DNA of 64,000 nt. Source: Pseudofrankia sp. DC12 (GTDB lineage: Bacteria > Actinomycetota > Actinomycetes > Frankiales > Frankiaceae). The stretch spans positions 3,631,208 to 3,695,207 of the forward strand of contig NZ_KQ031391.1 in the NCBI RefSeq assembly GCF_000966285.1. Reading direction: 5' to 3'. The position numbers and the translations under genes were made by a program. The first letter of the stretch is position 1, and the number at the start of each line of letters is the position of its first letter. The notes under the pieces are model-generated. The model saw only the letters and a program-made list of their open reading frames with translations. It had not been told where the DNA came from and searched no databases. This document shows, one piece after another, positions 8,176 through 17,283 of the stretch.

Positions 8176-9791
8176 GCCGGGACCGCCGCCGCAGGCGCGA
8201 CCAGCCCCGAGCCGGCGCTCCTGACCTCGATCGCCAGCCCGTCGAGGTGCAGCCTGCCGCGGACCGTCCGCACGGTCGTGACGCCTGGCCCGGGGCGCAG
8301 CGTGAGGCGCACGCCGTCGGAGGAGCCGGTGGCGACCGGGCCGGGGCCGGAGCCGACGGTCCGGCTGACCGGGACCCGGGCGACCAGGGCGATGCTGAGC
8401 AGGCCGAGCAGGGCCTCGGTCTCCGCCTCGTCGAGGACGCGGTCGTGGACGCCGTTGCCGGCGAGCCGCGCCATCGCGGAACGGCGCTGCGTGGTGGCCT
8501 TGAGCTGCTCGGCGCGCAGCCACTCCTTCGCCGCCTCGTCGCGCTGGAGCCGGCCGGGGCCCTGCAGCCCGGCTCTGCGGCCGACCCGCACGAGGGTGCG
8601 TGAGAGTGCCACCGGCTCGGCCTCCCACCAGGACTGCCTGCTGGGGATCAGCTCGGGGTCCTCGTAGCCGGCCGCGACGTGCCGCGGCCCGCCGAGACCG
8701 AAGACCGCCTGGTACAGCGCATGCGCGTCGGTGTCGGCGGGCAGGCTGGCGAACCACTGCGCGAGGTGGCGCAGCTGGCTCTCGCGGCTGACGCCGCCCC
8801 TCCTCGACTCCGTCACCCGCCGCAGCAGGGCGGTGACGTTGGCGATGGCAGTGATCGTCGCGTCCTGTAGCCGGTCCGCCTCGCTGGCCCGCTGTGCTCC
8901 CCCCTGGGAGGTGCCGAACCACTGGACAAGGCCGGCCCAGCGCCGTCGCCACTCCGCCGTCCCGTCGCGGGAGCGGAAGAGGGAGTCGTCGGCCTCGGCG
9001 GCCAGCGCCGCGACCCGGTCCGGGCCCTCGGCGCCCACCGCCTCGACCGCGTCGGCGAGCAGCGGCGCGTATCTGCTGAGCTCGGAATGGAACTCGCGCA
9101 TATGGGCGAGCAGGGCGTCCTTGTGCGCGAGGAAGACCTCGGGGCGTGTGTCGTTCGTCCGCGACAGGTCGCCGAGCATCAGGTAGAATCGGGCGGCGCG
9201 CTGCGCCATGTCCGCGAGGACGCCGTCGAGGCGGGACAGCTTGCGGTACACCTCTGGCGCGTCGCCCTCGCGCACCGCCTCGGCGAGCGCCTGCAGGTCC
9301 GCCAGGATATCGGGGAAGACCAGCCGCGACAGCTGCGCGTCCTCCAGGCTGGCGGACAGCACGTCCTCCACCGCCCGGTAGGCGCGGTAGCCCGCCTGGG
9401 TGAACTGGTAGACGTAGTGCCGGTTGCGGTACTCGGCCAGGTTCGCGGCCCGGGTGCCGTCATAGGAGCGGTCGAGGACCTTCCAGTCGGCGAGCGAGTC
9501 CAGCAGGGACTGGACGTCGGGCACCCGCGCGTCCGGGCGCTCCTCGGCCAGGGCGTCGAGCGCCGCCTGGGCATCGGCAACGTGTACCAGCACCTGGTAG
9601 TCGGCGCGTGCCCGGTCGAGGGCACGCATCAGCCACAGGTATTCGTGGCGCTTCTCGGTGGCGGCGAAGTGGAACAGGCGCAGGCGGTCGTCGGCGGTGA
9701 ACGCCGCGATACCGAAGGCGCCGCCCGGCACGCCCGGCGCGGGAATGCCACCCGGCGTGGCCAGTGAGTCCTGGGCGCTTGTCGTTGTCAT
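8172..9791 (-). CDS. jetA: Wadjet type II JetA (DUF2397, TIGR02677 family)
   Basis: This 539-residue protein of the DUF2397/TIGR02677 family is the kleisin-like (MukF-like) subunit of Wadjet type II. The region FHFAATEKRHEYLWLMRAL followed by VQSLLDSLADWKVLDR is the winged-helix-like N-terminal part of the family. Long helices and a C-terminal part ending AGSGLVAPAAAVPA follow. The ATG at 9791 is preferred over a TTG at 9833, which would add a non-family leader. It lies 62 bases after the helicase stop and overlaps jetB by 4 bases, so it is the first of three coupled jet genes. It probably shares a transcript with the upstream helicase. Confidence 0.88.
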   Translation of the reverse strand: MTTTSAQDSLATPGGIPAPGVPGGAFGIAAFTADDRLRLFHFAATEKRHEYLWLMRALDRARADYQVLVHVADAQAALDALAEERPDARVPDVQSLLDSLADWKVLDRSYDGTRAANLAEYRNRHYVYQFTQAGYRAYRAVEDVLSASLEDAQLSRLVFPDILADLQALAEAVREGDAPEVYRKLSRLDGVLADMAQRAARFYLMLGDLSRTNDTRPEVFLAHKDALLAHMREFHSELSRYAPLLADAVEAVGAEGPDRVAALAAEADDSLFRSRDGTAEWRRRWAGLVQWFGTSQGGAQRASEADRLQDATITAIANVTALLRRVTESRRGGVSRESQLRHLAQWFASLPADTDAHALYQAVFGLGGPRHVAAGYEDPELIPSRQSWWEAEPVALSRTLVRVGRRAGLQGPGRLQRDEAAKEWLRAEQLKATTQRRSAMARLAGNGVHDRVLDEAETEALLGLLSIALVARVPVSRTVGSGPGPVATGSSDGVRLTLRPGPGVTTVRTVRGRLHLDGLAIEVRSAGSGLVAPAAAVPA

Positions 9792-9853
9792 GGGTTTCGG
9801 TATCCCAGCGAATACGCGGTCGGAATGGCTCAAGACGGTGCTCGGTATGCTGC

Positions 9854-12800
9854 TCAGTCATCTCGGTCATCGTCGGCGTGCAGTCCGGACAACGACCGGA
9901 GAATTGCCAGGGCCGCGCCGCGTGACAGATCTTCATGGTAGCGCTCGTTGCCGGCGGTCCGTAGGCAGCCGTAACAGGATGTCTCGAGGCCACAGTCACA
10001 CGCGCTTACCCGCCGCAGAGCGGAGTCGACGACGATATCCAGCGACGCGGCGATACGCGCCGCGCTGCCCGCCCCGCCGGGGACGGTGTCGAACAGCACC
10101 AGACCACTGCGTCCGTCGGCACCCGCGTGCACGACGCCGTCGATGTCGCTCCGGCCGATCTCCAGGCCCTCGGCGCAGCCTTCCAGCAACGCGTAGAGCA
10201 GCGAGTGCCACCGCGCCCGCTCGTCGGTGCCGGAGCCGGTGGCGCCCAGACCGGGCGCGTCGACCTGGACGCGCAGGATGTCGGTCTCGTAGGTGTGCGC
10301 CAGCGACCGCCAGCGCAGCGGGCCGGTACACGGCTTGCCGCGCAGCGGGTTGATGTGCGACTTGGGTGCGCGGCCGTGGTTGGCGCCGCCCCAGCCGCAC
10401 CAGTCGCAGAGCAGGAAGCCCGCGCCGCCCGGCCCTTCGGACAGCGACACGAGCCGGCCCCGCGTGCCGCTGTGGCACCAGGCCATCGCGCCGTCCGCCG
10501 ACCGCCAGCGGCTCTCGCTGAGCTCCGCACCGAGGGACACCACGTGGACGCCGCCGTTCCAGACGCGCAGCGGCGGGGCGGTGCCCGGCTTGGCTGTGCG
10601 CGGGTCGGCCACGAAGCCGAACTCGGGCACGCAGTACTCCCGCACCGGCCCGTCGGCAGGCCGCCCGCAGGCCGTGCACGCCGGTTCGAGGTCGTCGCCG
10701 CCCTCGCGGTAGTGCTGGCAGCCGCGGCAGACCGTGTAGGAACGGGTGATGAGCTCCCGGCCGGGCAGCCGGTAGATCCCGGCGCTGCGCCACAGCACGC
10801 CGCCGGCGACCAGCTCGGAGCCGGGCGCGTACTCGTGGATCGCCATCGCCAGGTCACGGGTCAGTTCGAGGCGCGCCCCCACCTGGGAGTCGCAGTGCGC
10901 CGTACGCAGCTCGACGGTGTCGACCGGGAACCCGTACTTGGGCAGGATGTTGCGGTTGGCGAGGAACCCGATCAGCGACCGCCGGGTGATCGTGTTGATG
11001 GACCGCTCGAACCGGGCGGCCAGGTCGCTGCGCCGGGACTCGAACGCCTCCTTGCGCCGCTCCTCGAACAGGGCGACGTCCTGGGCGAGCTCGGCGCGGA
11101 CCGCCGCCAGCAGCGCGTCGAGCTGGTCCACCCAGGCGCCGGAGTCGAGGCCGATCTGCTCGTGGACGGACTTGGGCAGGACCGCCCTCAGCGCGGCGTC
11201 GACATCGTCCGGTACCGGCGTCAGGAAGCCGCGGACCAGCTGTGACGGCGCGGAGAGCGGGCCCGGCCGGCCGGTAGCCCCGCCCCGCTCGCCGAGGAAG
11301 AAGGCACCCGCGGTCTTCCATTCCTGGCCGGCGTCCTCCTTCGCGTCGCGGAAGAACGCCGCGAGCGCCACCGAGTGCGCGTGGCGCCGGTCGATCCTCG
11401 GGTTCCCGAGCGGCACGTAGGGGGCGCGGACCTGGCCGGTCAGCATCGTCTCGGGCGCGGCGTAGCGGGACAGGTCGTGGGAGCGGCGCTGCGCGTAGGT
11501 CAGCACGAGGGCCGGCGAGCCCGCGCGGCGGCCCGCCCGCCCGGCCCGCTGGATGTAGCTCGCCGTGGTGGGCGGCATGTTGCGCAGCAGCACGGCGTTC
11601 AGCGCGCCGACGTCCACGCCGAGCTCGAAGGTCGTGGAGCAGGACAGCACGTTCACCTCCCCGGCCAGGAAACGCTGCTGGATGTCGGCCGCCTCCAGCC
11701 CGGTCCACTGGGCGGTGTGCTCGCGGGCGGTCAGGGAGACCGGCGCGGTGCGCTGGTAGAGCGCCCGGTAGTGCTCGTCGTCGTTGTCGGTGGCGGCGGT
11801 CACCGGCGCCAGCCGGCCGGCGCAGCGCAGTGTCGGGCAGACGCCGCGCACGGACACGGAGACCCGGCGGCGGCACACGTCGCACTGGTGCAGGTCCCCT
11901 GCGCCGCCCGGCGCGAGCGTCAGCCAGGTGTGGTCGACCTGGTAGACCTGGCCGGCCTTCGGCAGCGCCGCTCCGGCGAGCCAACCGCCCCGGACGGCGG
12001 TCAGCGCCCGCCAGCAGCCGGCCAGCGTCTCCCGCGGGTCGGCACCGCCCGCGCCGAGCACGCGGCGAACGTAGTCCAGGCGCCTGTTGACACCGCGGGT
12101 CGGCAGCCAGCTGAGCACCTTGAGCTTCGCCTCGGCGCCGTCGACGCGGACGTAGATCGGTCCCCGGCGCGGGTCGAACATCTCGTCCGCCGGGTCGACC
12201 TCTTCCGGCATCGACAGCGCGCCCTGCAGCCGCAGCGTCCGCGCGAGCTCGCCGAGCAGCAGCCAGCACTCGTCGGCGGTGAGGCCGAGCGCGAGCAGCG
12301 GGGCCGGCGCCCGCCACGCCGGGTCGACGTCGAGGGCGACACGCAGCAGGCCAAGACCTTCCAGCGACTGCCTCTCGTCGAGGGCGATCAGTTCGCGCGC
12401 CACCCAGCGGGCGGTCTCCCGCCGGCGTGCCTGCCGGGACTCGCGGCGCCCGAACACCCCGGCGGCCCCGGCCTCGGCGGCCACCGCCTCGATCAGGTCG
12501 TCCACGGAGCACGAGGGGTCGGACGCGGTCGCCCGGGCCAGCCCGTCGAGGATCAGGCGGCGCTGCTGTACCAGCGCGTGGCTGGACTCGAGATACGGCG
12601 CGAAGAACGCGGCCGCCTGCCTGCTGTCGCTGAACGCCAGCAGCTTGCGGCCGCCTCCTGGCCGCCCGGCGAACTCGTCGTCGGCGGGCAGCGCCTGGTA
12701 GAGAGCCGTCGCGAGGACGGCGGCGGAGGCCTCGTTGCCGCTCTCGAACAGCCGGATCATGCCGGTGCCGCGCGCGCCGCACGACAGGCAGCCACGCGGC

Positions 12801-14527
12801 GTCCCGGACCGGCCCGGCAGCCGGCGCACCGCACGCAGGTACGCGGCGGAACATCCGCACGGGGCGACGGCGCCTGTCGCGGTGGGCGCGTGCAGCGCGC
12901 CGCACCTGCCGCACAGCAGCGCGTCCTTCGCGTCCTTCGCGTCCTTCGCGTCCTTCGCGTCCTTGGCGTCCTGCTCGGCGGTCTCCTCGAACGCGGCGTC
13001 GTCCTCGTCGGCCCCCTGCGCCGCGTCCTCGGGCTGCGCCGCGCCCCGCGGCCGCGGCGTGTCTCCGAGGACGAGCCAGGCGCGTCGGTCGCCACGCGCG
13101 ACCCGGGAGGTGAAGTACTCCCCGGATCTCTCCTTGCGGATGACGCCGGTGAGATGCACAGCGCCGCACCGCTTGCAGCACCCGAACTCGAACACCGCGG
13201 CCGAGCAGTCGGGGCAGACCTCGCGCCGGGCCAGTGCGACGTGCGGCCCGCCCCCGCTCCCGGCGTCACCCGCGAGGCAGGTGAACGCGCCCTCGGTGGC
13301 GCGGGCGAACAGGTGGTAGCGCGCGGACAGCACCGGCGCGCCCGAGGCGTCCCGGGTCGCCGTGCCGAGCGCGACCAGTTCCGCCAGCCGGGCCCCGGAG
13401 ATCCCCGCGGCCGCGGCCAGATCGGTGGACAGGCGCGGCCCGCCGGCGAGGAGCGCGCGGACCTGGCCGAGGCCGGCGGCGTCGTCCAGCCCCAGGCCGG
13501 GGGCGTCCCGGACCGGGCCGTCCGGCGCCGTCACCCGGGTGGCCTGGACAAGGTCCTGGCGGGTCGGGTTGCCGGGGCTCCACTCGAACGGGGCGTCGAA
13601 CAGCTTCGCGGCGAACTCCATGACGGCCGCCGGGCTGTCGCCGACCGTGGCGGACGTCGCGATGGCCTGCAGCGAGCGGGCGGAGTCCGCTCCCTGGAAG
13701 AAGACCTTCTGCTTGAGCCGGCGCAGCAGCATGCCGACTTCCTCGGCCTTCGCCCCGTCGTAGACGTGCGCCTCGTCCAGCACGACGAAACGCCAGTGCC
13801 CGCCGTGCGGCCCCTCGAACAGGTCCATGTCCGCGGGGCGCAGAAGCAGGTACTCGAGCATCGCGTAGTTGGTCAGCAACAGATGCGGCGGGCTGTCGCG
13901 CATCTCGGCCCGGGAGAGCAGCTCGTTCGGGAGCCTGGCCTCGCCCGGGTTCAGGGCCTCGAACAGGGAGGCGCCCTCGGCGGGCCGCTCCGGTGTCTCC
14001 CCGGTGTACCGGCCGAACGTGATCTCGGGTGTGCCCGCGAGCACCTGCCGCAGGCGGCGCACCTGGTCGTTGGCCAGGGCGTTCATCGGGTACAGCAGCA
14101 GCGCCCGGACCCCTGGGCCCAGCGTCCCGGCTTCCCGCTGTCGGACGAGCTCGGAGAGGACCGGCAGCAGGAAGCTCTCCGTCTTGCCCGACCCGGTCCC
14201 GGTCGCGACGACGAGGTTGCGGCCCGCGGCGGCCTTGCGGATCGCCATTTCCTGGTGCGCGTACAGCGGCCGGTCCAGCGGCAGCGCGGGCCCGCCTAGC
14301 CGGGCGAACCCGCTGGGCAGGACACCGTCGGCGATCAGCTGCCGCAGGCTGGCGCCCGCCGCGTACGGCGGTGTCGCCTCGAGCACCGGCCCCTTGGTCA
14401 GCAGCGGGCTGGCGTCGATCGCGTCCCGCAGCGCCCGCGCGAGCTTCGGGTCGCGCACCGGCAGCAGCGACCGCAGGTAGCGGCGGTACGTCAGGCTGAG
14501 GTGCTCGGCGGTGGCGATCACGTCCAT
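9854..14527 (-). CDS. DEAD/DEAH-box helicase with C-terminal DUF1998-like zinc domain
   Basis: This 1557-residue superfamily 2 helicase has Walker A at about 109-117 (ATGTGSGKT), a DEAH box at about 251-254 and motif VI (YIQRAGRAGRR) in the second RecA domain. Between the two RecA domains are several CxxC pairs flanking a run of Ala-Lys-Asp repeats. The C-terminus contains a four-cysteine cluster (CDCGLETSCYGC) after DTVPGGAGSA, characteristic of DUF1998/MrfA-like modules. Helicases of this architecture occur in Druantia (DruE) and in MrfA repair; DISARM carries helicase and DUF1998 on separate proteins. The ATG at 14527 follows the upstream gene by 77 bases. It sits directly before the jet genes, so a joint defence role is likely but inferred. 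Confidence 0.85.
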   Translation of the reverse strand: MDVIATAEHLSLTYRRYLRSLLPVRDPKLARALRDAIDASPLLTKGPVLEATPPYAAGASLRQLIADGVLPSGFARLGGPALPLDRPLYAHQEMAIRKAAAGRNLVVATGTGSGKTESFLLPVLSELVRQREAGTLGPGVRALLLYPMNALANDQVRRLRQVLAGTPEITFGRYTGETPERPAEGASLFEALNPGEARLPNELLSRAEMRDSPPHLLLTNYAMLEYLLLRPADMDLFEGPHGGHWRFVVLDEAHVYDGAKAEEVGMLLRRLKQKVFFQGADSARSLQAIATSATVGDSPAAVMEFAAKLFDAPFEWSPGNPTRQDLVQATRVTAPDGPVRDAPGLGLDDAAGLGQVRALLAGGPRLSTDLAAAAGISGARLAELVALGTATRDASGAPVLSARYHLFARATEGAFTCLAGDAGSGGGPHVALARREVCPDCSAAVFEFGCCKRCGAVHLTGVIRKERSGEYFTSRVARGDRRAWLVLGDTPRPRGAAQPEDAAQGADEDDAAFEETAEQDAKDAKDAKDAKDAKDALLCGRCGALHAPTATGAVAPCGCSAAYLRAVRRLPGRSGTPRGCLSCGARGTGMIRLFESGNEASAAVLATALYQALPADDEFAGRPGGGRKLLAFSDSRQAAAFFAPYLESSHALVQQRRLILDGLARATASDPSCSVDDLIEAVAAEAGAAGVFGRRESRQARRRETARWVARELIALDERQSLEGLGLLRVALDVDPAWRAPAPLLALGLTADECWLLLGELARTLRLQGALSMPEEVDPADEMFDPRRGPIYVRVDGAEAKLKVLSWLPTRGVNRRLDYVRRVLGAGGADPRETLAGCWRALTAVRGGWLAGAALPKAGQVYQVDHTWLTLAPGGAGDLHQCDVCRRRVSVSVRGVCPTLRCAGRLAPVTAATDNDDEHYRALYQRTAPVSLTAREHTAQWTGLEAADIQQRFLAGEVNVLSCSTTFELGVDVGALNAVLLRNMPPTTASYIQRAGRAGRRAGSPALVLTYAQRRSHDLSRYAAPETMLTGQVRAPYVPLGNPRIDRRHAHSVALAAFFRDAKEDAGQEWKTAGAFFLGERGGATGRPGPLSAPSQLVRGFLTPVPDDVDAALRAVLPKSVHEQIGLDSGAWVDQLDALLAAVRAELAQDVALFEERRKEAFESRRSDLAARFERSINTITRRSLIGFLANRNILPKYGFPVDTVELRTAHCDSQVGARLELTRDLAMAIHEYAPGSELVAGGVLWRSAGIYRLPGRELITRSYTVCRGCQHYREGGDDLEPACTACGRPADGPVREYCVPEFGFVADPRTAKPGTAPPLRVWNGGVHVVSLGAELSESRWRSADGAMAWCHSGTRGRLVSLSEGPGGAGFLLCDWCGWGGANHGRAPKSHINPLRGKPCTGPLRWRSLAHTYETDILRVQVDAPGLGATGSGTDERARWHSLLYALLEGCAEGLEIGRSDIDGVVHAGADGRSGLVLFDTVPGGAGSAARIAASLDIVVDSALRRVSACDCGLETSCYGCLRTAGNERYHEDLSRGAALAILRSLSGLHADDDRDD
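12921..12974. repeat. Six tandem 9-bp units inside the helicase gene
   Basis: The unit gcgtccttc is repeated four times exactly, followed by two variant units. On the coding strand it encodes an Ala-Lys-Asp run between two zinc-ribbon-like cysteine clusters. The unit is a multiple of three, so copy-number changes keep the frame and would only change linker length. Confidence 0.9.
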
Positions 14528-14604
14528 CGCTGAAGGATCTCGCGTCGGGATTTCCCGCTGTTCGGGGCCCTCGCGGGTGGCCCGCGCGAGGGGGAGGCGC
14601 GGTG

Positions 14605-16248
14605 TCAGGCCCGTGTGACCGTCCACGGATCATTGGCCGGGCCGGCGCCGGTCACGGTGGCGAACGTCACGACGGTTCCGTCGTCGACGGTGATGGTGAG
14701 CTCGGTGTCGCCGTGGACGGCCGCCGTGTCCAGGATGCGGCGCAGCGGGTAGCGGCCGTCGCGCAGCGCCCCCAGGACCTGGACGGGTTCTCCGCCCGCC
14801 ATGACCGTGATCGCCGGTGGCGTGGCGGCGCCCGGCAGGTCGATGCGCAGCAGGCCCCCGCGCCACAGGTCGTCGTGGGTGAGGCGCAGCGGGCCCGTGT
14901 GGTGCCACCCGGTCCCCTCGGCGCCGCTGCCCGGTTCGGGATCGATCCGCAGCCGCAGGTGCGGCGGGGTCACGGCCAGGCGCTGGACCACCGCGCCGGC
15001 GACGCAGGTGACCTCCCGCGTCACCGTCTCCTCCTGGTACGCGGCCGCGGCCGGGGAGACCGTCATGCCCGGCGGGGCCGAGATCACCGCCTCCGCGGGC
15101 TGGAGCCCCCTGGCGCTGGTGAGCCGAGGGGCCGGGTACGAGGTGACGCCCAGGCCCTCCGCGAGCACCACGGTGCGGCGCAGCCCGGGGATCACAGAGA
15201 TCACGAGCTCGCCGAGCAATGGCCGCCGCACACCGCGCCACAGGACGTCCGGTCGCCACGTGTCACCGGTCGTCGTGACACTCGCGAGGGCGGCCCCGGA
15301 GTCCGTCCGCCGCGCCTCGACCCGGAAGGTGGCCTGACCGGGTGGGAGCAGAACCTCGGGGGGCGAGGTGAGGACGGGCCTGCCGGCGGCGGTCGTGACG
15401 CCGGGGATCGGCGGGCCCGTGCGCAGCACCGGCCTGGTCCGGCCGCGCACGAGGCGACGGCTGTCTTCGGCATCGGCATTGTCGCCGAGGGCGATCCAAC
15501 AAGCCCCCCGCAGGTCCACCTGGATGAGGCGCCAGCCACGCCAGGCCAGCGGGAGCGTGCTCGTCACGAGGGTCCGAACCGGCATGTCGGAGCGCAGTTC
15601 GGCGCCCGCCGGGCAGAGCACCCAGACGGCGTCGGCGGGCAGCGCCCCGTCCACGAGTGCCCCGTCCTCGTCGAAGGCCAGCAACGTGGCGCCCTCGGCG
15701 GTGATCTCCTCCGGCAGCGCCGCGCGGGCCTGTCCCGATACGCCGTCCGTCAGGAGGACCCCGCCGCCGAACGGGTCAAGGCGCGCCTGGCCCACCCCGT
15801 CGGAGCGGTCGCCCTCGGAACCGGCGTGGTCCTCCGGCGTGGTCGCATGGGCGAGCACGGCCACCTCCGCGGTGGGCTCGGCAGGCAGTCCCAGCGCCCC
15901 GAGCGCCGCGAGGAACGCGTCGCCCCACTCACGGGCGGACCGCGCACTTGACCGCAGCCCAGCGGCCCGGTGCCAGGCAGGCCAGAACGCCGTCGGGTCG
16001 GACCCGGCCGCGGCGCGGGCGATCCCGACGACGACGCAGGCCGGCCACCTCCGCGCCACCCCGCCGGCCCTCAGAGCCCGGGACTGTGCTCCCAGCGCCG
16101 TGGCCACCGCCTGCGCGAGCCCAGGCTCTGCCTCAAGCCGCCCGGCGACGGCACCCGCCCGGAGCTCTCGTCGCCAGCCGGACTCGAGCAGGTCGAGCAG
16201 CCTGTCACCGGCGATGGTGCCGCTGATGGCTCTACCTTCACTGGGCAC
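14605..16248 (-). CDS. Unknown protein paired with the defence helicase
   Basis: No family was recognised. The GTG at 16248 is chosen because GGAGG lies 7 bases upstream; the frame extends further but without a ribosome site. The 547-residue protein has a helical N-terminal third (DRLLDLLESGWRREL onward) with a WPAWHRAAG motif. A long C-terminal half is rich in predicted beta strands, with repeated Leu/Val-Thr patterns and Gly/Pro turns. No signal peptide, membrane helix or metal motif is visible. It is the first gene of the helicase-jetABC group, 77 bases before the helicase start. By position it could be the substrate-recognition or partner protein of the helicase, comparable in arrangement to two-gene helicase defence systems. 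That role is inference only. Confidence 0.6.
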   Translation of the reverse strand: MPSEGRAISGTIAGDRLLDLLESGWRRELRAGAVAGRLEAEPGLAQAVATALGAQSRALRAGGVARRWPACVVVGIARAAAGSDPTAFWPAWHRAAGLRSSARSAREWGDAFLAALGALGLPAEPTAEVAVLAHATTPEDHAGSEGDRSDGVGQARLDPFGGGVLLTDGVSGQARAALPEEITAEGATLLAFDEDGALVDGALPADAVWVLCPAGAELRSDMPVRTLVTSTLPLAWRGWRLIQVDLRGACWIALGDNADAEDSRRLVRGRTRPVLRTGPPIPGVTTAAGRPVLTSPPEVLLPPGQATFRVEARRTDSGAALASVTTTGDTWRPDVLWRGVRRPLLGELVISVIPGLRRTVVLAEGLGVTSYPAPRLTSARGLQPAEAVISAPPGMTVSPAAAAYQEETVTREVTCVAGAVVQRLAVTPPHLRLRIDPEPGSGAEGTGWHHTGPLRLTHDDLWRGGLLRIDLPGAATPPAITVMAGGEPVQVLGALRDGRYPLRRILDTAAVHGDTELTITVDDGTVVTFATVTGAGPANDPWTVTRA

Positions 16249-16268
16249 GAGGGCCTCCGAGGAATCGC

Positions 16269-16877
16269 TTGCGCTGTTTGTCCCGCGAGGACTGGCATGA
16301 GACGGCGTCCTCGAAGGCCTCCGGCGCAGACCTGACGCCCACGAGGGTGACACGCTGGCCGTTCGTGGACGCGCTGGCCGCCGTGCCCTGCGAGGAGATC
16401 GTCGCCTTCGCCCGCTCCGCGGACCACGGCTGGCCGGAGAGGTTCGCGAACAAGGCCAGCACCGCGCGGACGGACCGCCGGCTGACTGCCCGCCCGGAAC
16501 TCGGGCCGGTGCTCCACCCGGACGACGTCATGGCCGGCAAGGTCGACGCGCTGTGCAACCGTGCCGCCGCCCGCGACTTCCTGGACGTCGACGCCGCGAT
16601 CAGCGGCGGGCATTACACCCTGGATCGCCTGTGCGAGATCGCTCATGAGGCTGACCCCGGGTTTGACCGTCGGAAGTTCGCGGCCATGCTCGGGTTGATC
16701 GGCCGGCTCGATGACCACGACGATTTCGCCGTCTACGGTGTGACTCCCGACTACCTGACCGGCCTGCGGCAGCGAGTCGCGGACTGGCGTGTTCGCTCAC
16801 CAGCGACTGACCAGGACTTGGCCGACCGACCGCCCCGGTGGGCGGCGGTGCGGACCATCAGTAGCCATTGGCGCTGA
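16269..16877 (+). pseudogene. AbiEii-like nucleotidyltransferase toxin, N-terminally degraded
   Basis: The C-terminal two-thirds (from about TARPELGPVLHPDDVMAGKVDAL through ARDFLDVDAAI to DYLTGLRQRVADW) match the AbiEii/AbiGii-type nucleotidyltransferase toxins of type IV toxin-antitoxin systems. The expected N-terminal catalytic region with a G-S and paired-aspartate motif is not present in any frame here. The residues ahead of the match look unrelated. It is therefore probably a remnant. A second, independently truncated copy of the same C-terminus lies at 23051-23320, suggesting that both island segments once carried related cargo. Confidence 0.65.
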
Positions 16878-17201
16878 CTCCGTGGCTGCCTACGCACACT
16901 GCATGTGATCCCCGTGCGGACCTGATCGCATTGGGGTGAGCGTCCAACTGGACTCGCGGAGAGCCTCGGGCTGGCCCTCGCGTCCAACGGCCGGTCCTCG
17001 CTCTCCGTCTATGGCTGGCACTCTGCCCCGGCCACCCCCCGCGACGGGTCGGAGAGCGGTCGATGCGAGGTGGCCGCCGCGATGGCCGCGCCACATGCCG
17101 GCGCTCCACCGACCACATACCGACCACAACGACCTTGAGGTCATTTTTAGAGCCCCAGCACGGGAAGATGATGAAGGAACCGGCAGGTCACGGACCTGTG
17201 A
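16878..17201. other. Gene-free stretch with integrase-end and winged-helix relics
   Basis: No intact gene is visible. Bases around 16885-16930 resemble 22393-22440, the end of the winged-helix remnant. Bases 17180-17201 resemble the sequence just upstream of the tRNA-Lys gene (30952-30972), which is the 3' end of the island integrase. This suggests that an integrase gene once ended here at the middle attachment repeat. Confidence 0.45.
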
Positions 17202-17251
17202 ACGGGTGGGCCGTCAGGGACTCGACCCTGAACTCGCCGGTTAAAAGCCGG
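17202..17251. repeat. Middle attachment-site repeat (partial tRNA-Lys copy)
   Basis: These 50 bases match 30973-31023 with a single base deletion in the T loop (actcgaccc instead of actcgaaccc). They cover the bases after the tRNA, the acceptor 3' strand, T arm, variable loop and anticodon loop of tRNA-Lys on the minus strand. The 5' half of the tRNA is missing, so this is not a working tRNA. It divides the island into two tandem segments of about 15 and 14 kb. Confidence 0.88.
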
Positions 17252-17283
17252 TCTCAGGCTCGGCCGGGTACGGACGGCCAAGA

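Noticed and set aside
6745-8952. Longer form of jetB starting at 8952
   Set aside because: The extra residues are antisense-like, Arg/Gly/Pro-rich and overlap jetA in another frame. The GTG at 8175 with a 4-base overlap is the natural start.
12921-12974. CRISPR-like repeat
   Set aside because: The 9-bp units are contiguous with no spacers and lie inside a coding gene, so this is a coding microsatellite. No CRISPR array was seen in the window.
11375-14299. 974-codon plus-strand frame opposite the helicase
   Set aside because: It mirrors the helicase gene. Composition is Arg/Gly/Ala-rich with no motif, while the minus strand has all helicase motifs.
17202-17251. Second tRNA-Lys gene
   Set aside because: The 5' half is missing and the T loop has a deletion, so it cannot fold as a tRNA. 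It is an attachment-site copy.
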